A stretch of 64,000 bases of DNA from contig JAVBPB010000002.1 of the NCBI GenBank assembly GCA_031549965.1, positions 12,339-76,338 on the forward strand, read 5' to 3'. Position 1 is the first letter of the stretch, and each line of letters starts with the position of its first letter. Source of the DNA: JAVBPB01 sp031549965 (GTDB lineage: Bacteria > Bacillota > Clostridia > Lachnospirales > Lachnospiraceae). Shown piece after piece: positions 36,852 through 45,159 of the stretch. Position numbers and translations under genes: made by a program. The notes beneath the pieces are model-generated. The model saw only the letters and a list, made by a program, of their open reading frames with translations. It made no database searches and was not told where the DNA came from.

Positions 36852-36880
36852 TTGACAAATTGTAAAACAAGTATTATAAT
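36852..36880 (+). promoter_or_regulatory. Perfect sigma-A consensus promoter
   Basis: TTGACA (36852-36857), 17-bp spacer, TATAAT (36875-36880). Both hexamers match the consensus exactly, so this drives a strongly expressed transcript starting near 36887. Confidence 0.85.
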
Positions 36881-36948
36881 AAATTTATAATAAAAAACCA
36901 AGTTACTTGTAAAGAAAGGTGACTTAGTTGAGATAGGAGGAGATTCCA

Positions 36949-37044
36949 GTGGGGACTTTAGATGAGGAGCAGATAATTCAATACAAAAGTGGCGTGATGA
37001 AAGATAATTTCCGCGAGAACGACCTTCATCAAAGAAAATTGTAA
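36949..37044 (+). CDS. Possible 31-residue small protein
   Basis: GTG 36949 is preceded by AGGAGG (36935-36940) at 8 nt, an ideal ribosome binding site. The product is hydrophilic, with MGTLDEEQIIQYKSG and MKDNFREND segments, and lacks any membrane helix or cysteine. It is the first ORF of the strongly promoted transcript. It could be a real small protein, a leader peptide, or a chance frame over an RNA structure; the hairpin TGATGAA/TTCATCA lies within it. I recognise no family. Confidence 0.4.
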   Translation: MGTLDEEQIIQYKSGVMKDNFRENDLHQRKL

Positions 37045-37623
37045 ATCATCCAGAAAATATATTAAAATAAAAGATTCGGAGAGTAGCAACTGGATGTAGT
37101 CATTTTATAACTCATCATTGTATTGAATTTTAGCCACTATAAGAATTTTATAGTAAAAGAAGTAGATAGTGAGGTAACTAAAGCTTTAAAAAGATAAGTA
37201 TTAATAGTAAATTTATGATAATAGAAAAATAATTACAAAAGTAATAGAAGATTTATTTAAAAGAGTATTATAAAACTTATTTAAGTTTAGGCTTTTAGAA
37301 GTAAAATGTTAATATAGTTATAGATGTAAAGTTATTTAATTTGTTATATAAATTTCCATTATTTAAATGAAAAATTAAATAAAAGTTTTATAATACAAAA
37401 TCATAATAAAAACTATTAAGAACTTATAGTTAGTAAATCACAGCATTAGATAGTTTTATTTGCATATAAAATCTTAAGAAAGGGTTAATATATAATATTT
37501 AAACACTAAGTGTTTTAATATAGAGTAGGTAATAGAAGTTAAAATATATATAAAGAAGGTCAGCGGAAATTATTAAAGTGGATAAAATATCCTCCGATTA
37601 AATAATAAATAAAAGAGGTAAAT

Positions 37624-37644
37624 ATGAATACAGAAGAGATTTAA
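37624..37644 (+). CDS. Six-codon leader ORF (MNTEEI) before terminator
   Basis: ATG 37624 follows AGAGGTAAAT and the stop TAA at 37642-37644 abuts the terminator stem. A tiny ORF ending right at a terminator is the geometry of a translational attenuator. There is no run of a single codon to name a signal. Confidence 0.3.
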   Translation: MNTEEI

Positions 37645-37645
37645 G

Positions 37646-37680
37646 GCAATCATTGTAATTAATATAGTGATTGCTTTTTT
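37646..37680 (+). terminator. Intrinsic terminator upstream of the ABC ATPase gene
   Basis: GCAATCA (37646-37652) pairs with TGATTGC (37668-37674), followed by TTTTTT. It ends the long transcript from 36887 and lies 52 bp before the ABC gene. Confidence 0.8.
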
Positions 37681-37731
37681 GTGATCTAAGAAGTATAATA
37701 TTTAAAAGCTAAACAGGAGTTTAAATAGAAA

Positions 37732-38430
37732 ATGGAATTGTTGCAAATTAATAATATAAAAAAATATTATAAAAAAATAAAAGCAGTAGATGATATAACA
37801 TTCACAGTAAATAAAGGGGATATAATAGGATTAGTTGGTGATAATGGTGCAGGAAAATCAACTACACTATCAATGCTTTCTACTTTAATTAAGCCTGATT
37901 CGGGAGAGATTTTATATAAAGAGCAGGACATAGTAAAATATCCTAAAAGCATTCGAAAGGAATTAGGATATGTACCTCAAGAAATATCACTATATACTTC
38001 ACTTACAGCTTTAGATAATTTAAAGTTTTGGGGGAAAGCACAGGGTTTACAAAAAAGTGTTCTAAAAGAAAGAATTGAAATAGTCTCTGAGATAATTGGA
38101 TTAAAAGAAAGATTAAAGGATGAGGTTACAAACTTTTCTGGTGGAATGAAAAGGAGATTAAATATAGGAGTGGCATTGGTACACAATCCACAATTGGTTA
38201 TAATGGATGAGCCAACGGTTGGAATTGACACACAATCAAGAAAAAATATCTTGAATACAATAAAAAAGCTAAATGATAGTGGGACTACAATTATTTATAC
38301 CAGCCATTATTTTGAGGAGATAGAAGAACTTTGTAATAGAATTTGTATTCTTAAGGATGGCAAAATTAAAGCAATAGGTGATAAAGAAAAAACTATAGCA
38401 ATCTATAAGGAACTTATATGTAAAGATTAA
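37732..38430 (+). CDS. Orphan ABC transporter ATPase (NatA-like)
   Basis: 232 residues. Walker A GDNGAGKSTT (about 37-46), Q-loop YVPQEISLY, signature NFSGGMKRRLNIGVAL, Walker B LVIMDEPTVGID and switch His in YTSHYFEE are all intact, so the ATPase is functional. It belongs to the exporter branch (NatA/CcmA/DrrA-like). No permease gene is adjacent; the 230 bp downstream hold only fragments with stops in every frame. Either the partner is elsewhere or it has been lost. Start ATG 37732 follows AACAGGAGTTT. It may be regulated by read-through of the terminator upstream. Confidence 0.85.
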   Translation: MELLQINNIKKYYKKIKAVDDITFTVNKGDIIGLVGDNGAGKSTTLSMLSTLIKPDSGEILYKEQDIVKYPKSIRKELGYVPQEISLYTSLTALDNLKFWGKAQGLQKSVLKERIEIVSEIIGLKERLKDEVTNFSGGMKRRLNIGVALVHNPQLVIMDEPTVGIDTQSRKNILNTIKKLNDSGTTIIYTSHYFEEIEELCNRICILKDGKIKAIGDKEKTIAIYKELICKD

Positions 38431-38663
38431 CCATCAAATTATTTTGACTAAAAATTTTTTAGAATGTCATCATATGGAATAATTAGGTAGTATTTTTCTG
38501 ATTTATATGTTATTATTAAATAACCCAAAAGTTTAGTCATTGTTTTGTGAATTCCATATTTGGAAATAGACATATTTAGGGGCAAAGCAATGTACATCAT
38601 ACTAATAAAAGCAGTTTGGGAAAATTAAGTTAATTACTTTAAGTAAAAATAAGGAGGATTTAT

Positions 38664-39200
38664 ATGTCAAAATACGTAGGAACAAAAACAGAACAAAATC
38701 TAAAAGATGCATTTGCTGGAGAATCTCAAGCAAGAAATAAATATACTTACTATTCAAGTGTTGCTAAAAAAGCCGGATATGAACAAATGGCTGAATTATA
38801 TCTTGAAACAGCTAATCAGGAAAAAGAACATGCTAAAATGTGGTTCAAAGAATTAAATGGAATGGGTAATGCAGAAGAAAACTTAAAAGCAGCAGCAGAA
38901 GGTGAACATGATGAATATACAGATATGTACGTTAGAATGGCTAATGAAGCAAGAGAAGAAGGATTTGAAGAATTAGCTACCAAATTTGAAGCTGTTGGAA
39001 AAATTGAAGCAGCTCATGAAGCGCGTTTTCTAAAAATGCTTGAAAGTTTAAAAAATGACAAAACATTTAAAACAGATGCACCTCTTGGCTGGAAATGCCG
39101 TAACTGCGGTTATATTCACGAAGAAGAAAATGCTCCCCAAGTATGTCCGGTATGTGCTCATCCAAAGGCTTATTTTGAGCGTAAGGTAGAAAATTACTAA
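38664..39200 (+). CDS. rbr: Rubrerythrin
   Basis: 178 residues. The N-terminal ferritin-like four-helix bundle (about 1-130) carries the di-iron Glu/His residues in FAGESQARNKYTYY, ANQEKEHAKMW, EGEHDEYTDMY and EAAHEARFLKML. The C-terminal rubredoxin-like domain has WKCRNCGY and CPVC, two CxxC pairs binding iron. It reduces hydrogen peroxide in anaerobes. Start ATG 38664 has AAGGAGG. It is a typical oxygen-defence gene of Clostridia and stands alone, with the palindromic repeat region behind it. Confidence 0.96.
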   Translation: MSKYVGTKTEQNLKDAFAGESQARNKYTYYSSVAKKAGYEQMAELYLETANQEKEHAKMWFKELNGMGNAEENLKAAAEGEHDEYTDMYVRMANEAREEGFEELATKFEAVGKIEAAHEARFLKMLESLKNDKTFKTDAPLGWKCRNCGYIHEEENAPQVCPVCAHPKAYFERKVENY

Positions 39201-39228
39201 TAGTTAAAATACACATTAAACAAACATA

Positions 39229-39387
39229 CCACTGAAAAATTCTACAGCATAATTGAGTTCACTGAAAAAGTACTTGATGTAGTCTTTTAAAATTTAAATG
39301 GATACAGCTACATTCATTTAAAAAATCAATTTATAGTGTTAAAAGGACTTTTTCAGCGACTTCGCATAATTTAAGGACTTTCAGTGG
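39229..39387 (+). repeat. Nested palindromic element containing CACTGAAAAAGT
   Basis: Outer arms CCACTGAAA (39229-39237) and TTTCAGTGG (39379-39387), and inner arms TCACTGAAAAAGTACTT (39259-39275) and AAGGACTTTTTCAGCGA (39343-39359), are nested around AT-rich DNA with ATTTAAATG...CATTCATTTAAA. The ACTGAAAAAGT-CTT block is shared with the 250-bp element at 62902-63151. It may serve as the rubrerythrin terminator. Confidence 0.7.
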
Positions 39388-39421
39388 TAGATAAAGAAAA
39401 TAAAAAAAATTGAAAAAACTA

Positions 39422-39450
39422 TTGACAAGCGTACAAATTTATATTATACT
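39422..39450 (+). promoter_or_regulatory. tRNA promoter
   Basis: TTGACA (39422-39427), 17-bp spacer, TATACT (39445-39450), 41 bp before tRNA-Val. Confidence 0.75.
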
Positions 39451-39490
39451 GATTAAGCAGTTCAGGTTAATACCGTTGAACATGTAACCC

Positions 39491-39563
39491 GGGATCATAG
39501 CTCAGCTGGGAGAGCATCTGCCTTACAAGCAGAGGGTCATAGGTTCGAGCCCTATTGGTCCCA
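39491..39563 (+). tRNA. tRNA-Val (UAC)
   Basis: A 73-nt cloverleaf. Acceptor GGGATCA pairs with TGGTCCC, the D arm is CTC/GAG, the anticodon stem TCTGC/GCAGA carries loop CTTACAA (anticodon TAC), and the T arm has GGTTCGAGCC. CCA is not encoded. Confidence 0.97.
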
Positions 39564-39579
39564 CTTTACAACTTAATAT

Positions 39580-39653
39580 GGCGGAGTAGCTCAGTTGGCT
39601 AGAGCACACGGTTCATACCCGTGGTGTCGGCGGTTCAAATCCGTCCTCCGCTA
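39580..39653 (+). tRNA. tRNA-Met (CAU), elongator type
   Basis: A 74-nt cloverleaf. Acceptor GGCGGAG pairs with CTCCGCT (a G-U at the first pair), the anticodon stem CACGG/CCGTG carries loop TTCATAC, and the T arm has GGTTCAAATCC. There is no GGG/CCC anticodon-stem triplet or unpaired first base, so it is not the initiator. tRNA-Ile2 (lysidine) is less likely by overall sequence. Confidence 0.93.
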
Positions 39654-39664
39654 CTATAGTATAG

Positions 39665-39691
39665 AAGATTGTTTAATAGCAATCTTTTTTT
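39665..39691 (+). terminator. Intrinsic terminator after the tRNAs
   Basis: AAGATTG (39665-39671), an 8-nt loop, CAATCTT (39680-39686) and a T-run. Confidence 0.85.
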
Positions 39692-39717
39692 GCATTTTGG
39701 AAAGAAAGGTAAAGAAT

Positions 39718-40263
39718 ATGAGAATAGGAATGGGATATGATGTTCACAGGTTAGTGGAGGAGCGAAAGTTAATACTGGGTGGTGTTTTAATTCCTTATGA
39801 AAAGGGATTGCTCGGGCATTCAGATGCAGATGTAGTTGTACATGCCATTATAGATGCTTTATTGGGTGCAGCGGCACTGGGAGATATAGGAAAACATTTT
39901 CCTGACTCAGATGAAAAATATAAAGGGATATCAAGTATAAAGCTTTTAGAAGAAGTTCAAAAAAAGATTGAAGAACAATTATATGTAATAGAAAATATTG
40001 ATGTTACTATAATAGCACAAAAGCCAAAACTATTACCCTATATTAACCAGATGATATTAAATATTTCAAAGACACTTAAAATAATGGAAAGTCAAATTAA
40101 TATTAAAGCAACTACAGAAGAAGGTTTAGGATTTACAGGTGCCGGCGAGGGAATAGCAACCCATGCGATTTGTCTTTTATCAGAGATTCATAATTATGTA
40201 TATGATGATAAAATGAGAAATAATGGTTGTGAGGGATGTAGTGGCTGTAAAATAAACAATTAA
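39718..40263 (+). CDS. ispF: 2-C-methyl-D-erythritol 2,4-cyclodiphosphate synthase with Cys-rich tail
   Basis: 181 residues from ATG 39718 (GAAAGGT upstream); upstream in-frame codons run back through tRNA-Met and are not coding. GMGYDVHRL (D8 and H10 zinc ligands), [26 protein letters not shown] (with H42) and [14 protein letters not shown] are the IspF motifs. It makes the cyclic diphosphate of the non-mevalonate isoprenoid pathway. About 20 residues beyond the normal end follow, finishing [14 protein letters not shown], three cysteines in CxxCxxC. Possible metal binding by this tail is not described to my knowledge. Confidence 0.95.
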   Translation: MRIGMGYDVHRLVEERKLILGGVLIPYEKGLLGHSDADVVVHAIIDALLGAAALGDIGKHFPDSDEKYKGISSIKLLEEVQKKIEEQLYVIENIDVTIIAQKPKLLPYINQMILNISKTLKIMESQINIKATTEEGLGFTGAGEGIATHAICLLSEIHNYVYDDKMRNNGCEGCSGCKINN

Positions 40264-40288
40264 TTGGTACTAGAAAGGTAAGACAGTA

Positions 40289-41194
40289 ATGGAAACAGAG
40301 TTAATAAAACTAAAAGCATCAGATTATGGAAAGATTAAACCATATTTTGAATTAAGAGATTTTTCAACATGTGAAGGAATGATACTTGATACCTATTTGT
40401 GGAATGAATATTATGACACAAAGTATTTTATAAATGAAAAAGGACTTATGTGGGTGTTTAGTGCTAACGGACAATATTTTACGGGAACGCCAATGTGTAA
40501 AAAAGAGGATTTAAAAAGCTGTTTTAAGGTAATAAGAGAATATTTCAATAATGTTTTGAATCAAAAGTTAGTATTCCTACTAGCAGATGAAATGGCAGTA
40601 TCAGAGCTTGAACTTTCAGAAGAAGACTTTGAAATAACAGAATGCAGAGATTACTTTGACTATATTTATGATGCACAAAAATTAAAGACTTTAAGTGGTA
40701 AGAAATATCATAAAAAGAAAAATCATGTAAATGCATTTCTTAAAGAATATGAAGGCAGATATGAGTATAAAACCATAGATTGCTCTAATCAGTCAGATAT
40801 AGTAGAGTTTTTAGATAAGTGGAATGAAGAAAAGGTTAGCGAGGACATTTATAATAGATTGAAATATGAAAAAGCAGGAATAAATAATGTTTTAAGAGAT
40901 TGCAGATTTATTGAAAGAAATATGTGTGGAATATATATTGATGGTAAACTAGAAGCATTTTCTATAGGAAGCTATGCCAAAACTCAAAAGATGGCAGTAA
41001 TTCATATTGAAAAGGCTAATCCGAACATCAGGGGGTTGTATAATTTTATTAATCAACAATTTTTAATTCATGCATTTCCAGATGCAGAAATTGTTAATAG
41101 AGAAGATGATATGGGTATTGAGGGACTTAGAAAGGCCAAAATGTCCTATAATCCTATTAGATTGGTGGAAAAATACAATATTATAGAAAAATAG
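40289..41194 (+). CDS. DUF2156-type GNAT-fold protein
   Basis: 301 residues, no membrane segment. It shows DYGKIKPYFELRDFSTCEGM near the N-terminus, and KKNHVNAFLKEYEGRYEY and NEEKVSEDIYNRLKYE in the middle, then GIYIDGKLEAFSIG and a GNAT-like C-terminus with NIRGLYNFINQQFL. This is the DUF2156 (phosphatidylglycerol lysyltransferase C-terminal-like) fold. Substrates in this family include aminoacyl-tRNA-dependent transfers, but the missing membrane domain makes lipid lysylation unlikely. ATG 40289 follows AGAAAGGTAAG. It runs directly into the next acetyltransferase gene (11 bp). Confidence 0.82.
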   Translation: METELIKLKASDYGKIKPYFELRDFSTCEGMILDTYLWNEYYDTKYFINEKGLMWVFSANGQYFTGTPMCKKEDLKSCFKVIREYFNNVLNQKLVFLLADEMAVSELELSEEDFEITECRDYFDYIYDAQKLKTLSGKKYHKKKNHVNAFLKEYEGRYEYKTIDCSNQSDIVEFLDKWNEEKVSEDIYNRLKYEKAGINNVLRDCRFIERNMCGIYIDGKLEAFSIGSYAKTQKMAVIHIEKANPNIRGLYNFINQQFLIHAFPDAEIVNREDDMGIEGLRKAKMSYNPIRLVEKYNIIEK

Positions 41195-41205
41195 GTGGAA
41201 TTTAA

Positions 41206-42369
41206 ATGATAATACAATACCTTAAACCCGATGAAAAAAATAGAACAAAAATACTTTGGGAAGAAGTATTTAATACGGACACAAAACAATTTGTTGAGTA
41301 CTATTATAAAAATAAGGTAAGGGATAATGAGATATTAGTAATGGAGAAAAATAATACTATTATTTCAATGCTACAATTAAATCCTTATACTCTGTCTCTA
41401 AATGATAGAATTTTAGATGTTTTCTATTTGGTTGGTGTTGCAACACAAAAAGAAGAGAGAAAAAAAGGTTACATGAGACTTCTTTTGGAAAAAACACTTA
41501 GGGATTTATCTGAAAAGGGACATGCTTTAATTTATTTAATGCCGGCAGATGAAAAAATATATACACCTTTCGATTTTAATTTTATTTATAATCAGGTAAG
41601 AATTGATGGAGTGGATATTGATTATAGTAGCGAATCAAATTTTTTTATGAAAAAAGCTACTTTAGAGGATGCAAATTCTTTAAGTAATTTTGCAAATAAA
41701 ATTATTAGCATTAAGTATGGGGTCTATATGTGTAGGGATGAGAGGTACTATTTAAATTTAATAGAGGAAGCTGTAGCAAGCAATGGAAATGTATACATGT
41801 GCTTTAAGGATAATGAATTAGTTGGGATTTTTACTCTCGAAATGGAAGATGAGAATACTGTATACATTATAGAGCCTATTTGTCAAATGGAGATTTATAA
41901 AACATTTTTAAGTAGTATAATATTAATGAATAAATCAAAAAATTATAACATAAAAATATTAGGAGCAGATCCTTTGGATTTTAGGAATGTTGAACTAAAG
42001 CCAATTATTATGGGAAGGATTTTGAATCTTGAAGTTTTTTTAGATGGAATTTGTTCTAAAGATCCACTAGAGCTTTGCATTAGTATTACTGATAAGATAA
42101 TTCGTGAAAATGATGGAACCTTTGTTTGGTCAATAAATAGAAATTGTAGTACAATATCCAGATTGGGAAAAAATGTATTGCAGGCAGCGGAAATTATTAA
42201 TACGGTGGACCTTGCCATTTCAATAAGAGATCTAACGGCATGGCTAATGGGATACATTTCAGTTGATGAATTGTACATTAGCAAAAAAATAGCATGTTCA
42301 AAAGATATTTTGGATATTTTGAAAAATATTATAACATATAATAAAGTTTTCATAAATGAAATAGTATAA
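41206..42369 (+). CDS. GNAT acetyltransferase with Eis-like C-terminal domain
   Basis: 387 residues. The N-terminal GNAT domain (about 1-145) has the acetyl-CoA-binding loop VATQKEERKKGYMRLLLE, and a second GNAT-like region (about 150-270) with NELVGIFTLE follows. The C-terminal SCP2-like domain is suggested by GICSKDPLELCISITDKII and SIRDLTAWLMG near the end. This three-part layout is that of Eis-type N-acetyltransferases of aminoglycosides and other amines. The substrate here is not known. It is probably cotranscribed with the DUF2156 gene upstream. Confidence 0.85.
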   Translation: MIIQYLKPDEKNRTKILWEEVFNTDTKQFVEYYYKNKVRDNEILVMEKNNTIISMLQLNPYTLSLNDRILDVFYLVGVATQKEERKKGYMRLLLEKTLRDLSEKGHALIYLMPADEKIYTPFDFNFIYNQVRIDGVDIDYSSESNFFMKKATLEDANSLSNFANKIISIKYGVYMCRDERYYLNLIEEAVASNGNVYMCFKDNELVGIFTLEMEDENTVYIIEPICQMEIYKTFLSSIILMNKSKNYNIKILGADPLDFRNVELKPIIMGRILNLEVFLDGICSKDPLELCISITDKIIRENDGTFVWSINRNCSTISRLGKNVLQAAEIINTVDLAISIRDLTAWLMGYISVDELYISKKIACSKDILDILKNIITYNKVFINEIV

Positions 42370-42431
42370 TGTATTGACAAAATTGGATTTTTTGAATAGA
42401 CTATATAATAATTAAATTATTTTATAAAAAA

Positions 42432-42543
42432 GAGTAATATACCATTAGAATCAGAGAGAGAATGTCTGGCAATAGCCTTAAATCATCCTGAACAAAAAAC
42501 ACTGGATAAACTTCGTCTCTTTTATAAAGAGATGGAGTTTTTG
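42432..42543 (+). promoter_or_regulatory. T-box-like leader, apparently degenerate, upstream of cysE
   Basis: The leader contains AGAGAGAGAATGTCTGG and CAATAGCC, similar to a T-box stem I start, and ends with AACTTCGTCTCTT (42509-42521) paired with AAGAGATGGAGTT (42527-42539) and a T-run. A terminator of this TTCGTC..GATGGAG form is common in T-box leaders. I cannot find the required GGTGG-ACCGCG T-box sequence, so it is either decayed or another attenuator. cysE-cysS operons of Firmicutes are classically T-box controlled. Confidence 0.45.
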
Positions 42544-42569
42544 TATTTTATATTGAAGGAGTTGTAAGT

Positions 42570-43259
42570 ATGGGCATTATTAGTTATATGAGAGAAGAAA
42601 TCCGTATAATAAAAGAGAGAGATCCGGCAATAAAATCGTCATTAGAAGTATTTCTTTATCCAAGTTTTAAAGCCATAGTAAGATATAGAATAGCACATAA
42701 GCTATATAAAAATGGACATTTTTTCCTTGCAAGATGGTATTCACAAAGAACTGTCAGAAAAACCGGCATTGAAATTCATCCGGGTGCAACAATTGGAAAG
42801 GGTTTATTTATAGATCATGGTAATGGAGTAGTAATTGGAGAAACTGCAATAGTTGGAGATAATGTAACACTTTACCAGGGAGTTACATTAGGAGGAACCG
42901 GAAAAGAAACAGGCAAAAGACATCCTACTATAGGAGATAATGTAATGATTAGTGCTGGTGCCAAGATCTTAGGTTCATTTACCATTGGTGAAAATTCTAA
43001 AATTGGAGCAGGTTCAGTTGTATTGGCAGAAGTTCCACCTAATTCTACAGTTGTGGGAGTTCCAGGAAGAGTAGTAAAAAGAGATAATATTAAACTTCCA
43101 AGACTTGAACTTGATCAAGTTCATTTACCAGATCCAGTACTTCAAGACATATCTTTATTAAAAGAAGAAAATAAACAGTTAAAACTAAAAATAGAAGAAC
43201 TAATAAATAAAATAGAGGGAGAAACCAATGAATCAAGCAAAGCCAATAAAGTTGTATAA
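42570..43259 (+). CDS. cysE: Serine O-acetyltransferase
   Basis: 229 residues. The N-terminal helical domain (1-65) is followed by a left-handed beta-helix of hexapeptide repeats (about 68-160) with [32 protein letters not shown], and [16 protein letters not shown], the serine- and CoA-binding regions. It makes O-acetylserine, the first step of cysteine synthesis. Residues 200-229 form a helical, charged tail. Start ATG 42570 has GAAGGAG. The last 32 nt overlap the start of cysS, so the two are translationally coupled. Confidence 0.95.
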   Translation: MGIISYMREEIRIIKERDPAIKSSLEVFLYPSFKAIVRYRIAHKLYKNGHFFLARWYSQRTVRKTGIEIHPGATIGKGLFIDHGNGVVIGETAIVGDNVTLYQGVTLGGTGKETGKRHPTIGDNVMISAGAKILGSFTIGENSKIGAGSVVLAEVPPNSTVVGVPGRVVKRDNIKLPRLELDQVHLPDPVLQDISLLKEENKQLKLKIEELINKIEGETNESSKANKVV

Positions 43260-44643
43260 TACATTAAGTAAAAGCAAAGAAGAATTTGTTACTGTTGAGG
43301 AAGGTAAGGTTCGCATGTACGTATGCGGACCTACTGTATACAATTATATTCATATAGGAAATGCCAGACCTATGATAGTTTTTGACACAGTAAGAAGATA
43401 TTTAGAATACAAGGGATATGATGTAAACTATGTATCAAACTTTACAGATGTTGATGATAAGATTATTAAAAAAGCCAACGAAGAAGGGGTATCAGCCAGT
43501 GAAATATCCGAACGTTTCATCATAGAAGCTAAAAAAGATATGGAAGATCTTAACATATTACCTGCTACAACTCATCCAAAAGCCACAGAAGAAATTGAAG
43601 GCATGATTGAAATGATAAAGGACTTAATAGAAAAAGGCTATGCCTATGAAAAAGGTGGCACAGCCTATTTTAGGACAAGATTCTTTAATGAATATGGAAA
43701 ACTTTCTAAGAAAAACCTAGAGGAACTTGAAGCCGGAATAAGAATTGCAGTAAGTGAAGAAAAAGAAGACTCCATGGACTTCGTATTATGGAAGCCAAAG
43801 AAAGAAGGAGAACCATACTGGGAATCCCCTTGGTCAAAAGGTCGCCCAGGCTGGCACATAGAATGTTCAGTAATGGCAAAAAAATACTTAGGCAGTAAAA
43901 TAGATATCCACGCAGGAGGAGAAGACTTAGTATTCCCTCACCATGAAAATGAAATTGCCCAAAGTGAGGCAGCTAACGGAGAAGAATTTGCAAAATATTG
44001 GCTTCACAACGCCTTTTTAAACATAGACAACAAAAAAATGTCCAAATCAGAAGGCAACTTCTTCACAGTAAGAGAAATAAGTGAAAAATATCCATTGCAA
44101 GTATTAAGATTTTTCATGCTAAGTGCCCACTACAGAAGTCCAATAAACTTTAGCAAAGAATTGATGGAATCATCAAAAAATGCTTTGGACAGAATTCTAA
44201 CAGCAATAAATCATTTAGAAGAACTAACAAAAATCACCGAAGAAAAGCCACTTGTCGAAGATGAGTTAAAATTGCAAGAAGAATTTAAAAATTATATAAA
44301 CAAATTTGAGGATTCAATGGATGATGATTTTAACACTGCTGATGCAATTTCAGTAATTTTTGAAATGGTAAAGGTATCCAACACAAAATTAAACAAGGAA
44401 TCATCAAAAACTTTAATAGAAGAAACTTATAACAATATATCTACACTATGCAACCTCTTGGGAATCATTACAAAAAAGAAGGAAGAACTACTGGATAAAG
44501 AAATAGAAGACCTAATTGAACAAAGGCAGCAGGCAAGAAAAAACAAAGATTTTAATCAAGCCGACCAAATAAGAAACTTACTTTTAGAAAAAGGAATAAT
44601 AATAGAAGACACCAGAGAAGGCATAAGATGGAAGAGAGCATAA
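43228..44643 (+). CDS. cysS: Cysteinyl-tRNA synthetase
   Basis: 471 residues, full length. HIGH is [12 protein letters not shown] near residue 31, KMSKS is [11 protein letters not shown] near 268, and zinc ligands are CGPTVYN near the start, CSVMA and HHENE. It charges tRNA-Cys. Its start, ATG 43228 after AGGGAGAAACC, lies inside cysE. Its last 16 nt overlap mrnC. This gene order is the conserved Firmicutes set. Confidence 0.97.
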   Translation: MNQAKPIKLYNTLSKSKEEFVTVEEGKVRMYVCGPTVYNYIHIGNARPMIVFDTVRRYLEYKGYDVNYVSNFTDVDDKIIKKANEEGVSASEISERFIIEAKKDMEDLNILPATTHPKATEEIEGMIEMIKDLIEKGYAYEKGGTAYFRTRFFNEYGKLSKKNLEELEAGIRIAVSEEKEDSMDFVLWKPKKEGEPYWESPWSKGRPGWHIECSVMAKKYLGSKIDIHAGGEDLVFPHHENEIAQSEAANGEEFAKYWLHNAFLNIDNKKMSKSEGNFFTVREISEKYPLQVLRFFMLSAHYRSPINFSKELMESSKNALDRILTAINHLEELTKITEEKPLVEDELKLQEEFKNYINKFEDSMDDDFNTADAISVIFEMVKVSNTKLNKESSKTLIEETYNNISTLCNLLGIITKKKEELLDKEIEDLIEQRQQARKNKDFNQADQIRNLLLEKGIIIEDTREGIRWKRA

Positions 44644-45062
44644 AATTAAAATCATTTATAAATAAAAATTTTAATCTAATAGATCATGATATAAAGACCT
44701 ACTCACCATTAACCCTTGCCTATATAGGTGACGGCGTTTTCGAGCTAATAATAAGAACCATAATAATCTCAAACGGAAACGCCCCAGTAAATAAACTTCA
44801 CAAAAAAGCAAGTACCTTAGTAAAAGCCTCCTCCCAAGCCCAATTAATAAACGCACTATTAGAAGAACTAACCGAGGAAGAACTAAACATATACAAGCGG
44901 GGCAGAAATGCAAAATCCCAAACCATAGCCAAAAATGCAACGGTAATAGACTACAGAATGGCAACCGGTTTAGAAGCACTAATAGGCTACCTATATCTAC
45001 AAGACAAAATCGACAGAATTTCCTACTTAATAAAATTAGGTCTGGAAAAAACAAATCTTTAA
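44628..45062 (+). CDS. mrnC: Mini-ribonuclease III
   Basis: 144 residues. A lone RNase III catalytic domain with TLAYIGDGVFEL (catalytic Asp and Glu) and EALIGYLYL, without a double-stranded-RNA-binding domain. Mini-III matures 23S rRNA ends. ATG 44628 lies inside cysS, with AAGGCATAAGATGG as site. The operon order matches Bacillus. Confidence 0.93.
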   Translation: MEESIKLKSFINKNFNLIDHDIKTYSPLTLAYIGDGVFELIIRTIIISNGNAPVNKLHKKASTLVKASSQAQLINALLEELTEEELNIYKRGRNAKSQTIAKNATVIDYRMATGLEALIGYLYLQDKIDRISYLIKLGLEKTNL

Positions 45063-45159
45063 AAATAGGAAACAGAACTAAATCATTAGACAAACAAGCT
45101 TACCAATAAACTTTACTAATATTCTACACAGCCTAAAGGCAAGCAAATAAGGAGAAAAA

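Larger units (their letters stand above)
36887..37680 (+). ncRNA. Candidate long structured RNA or leader (about 790 nt)
   Basis: From the consensus promoter to the terminator at 37646-37680 no long ORF exists in any frame; stops are dense. The first 150 nt are richer in G and C and form hairpins: CCAAGTTAC with GTGACTTAG, and TGATGAA with TTCATCA. A GGATA/TATCC hairpin and an ATTATT/AATAAT pair lie near the 3' end. The middle is very AT-rich and purine-biased. Small ORFs are present (36949-37044 and 37624-37644). It resembles the large ornate RNAs of Clostridia in size and isolation, but I cannot match OLE, ROOL, GOLLD, RNase P or tmRNA by eye. It could also be a long leader of the ABC ATPase gene. 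Confidence 0.45.

Noticed and set aside
37075..37110. THF riboswitch in the long RNA
   Set aside because: GGAGAGTAG occurs near 37080, but the partner segment of the THF aptamer is not present.
36887..37680. Group II intron, RNase P RNA or tmRNA
   Set aside because: No GUGCG start, domain V, GAGGAAAGTCC core or tag-peptide reading frame could be found.
39595..39717. N-terminal extension of ispF
   Set aside because: The in-frame codons run through tRNA-Met and its terminator; ATG 39718 begins the conserved domain.
42374..42409. Consensus promoter for cysE
   Set aside because: TTGACA and TATAAT are present but 24 bp apart, too far for a sigma-A pair; another combination may be used.
44671..45093. 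140-residue minus-strand ORF
   Set aside because: It mirrors the coding strand of mrnC and has no ribosome binding site.
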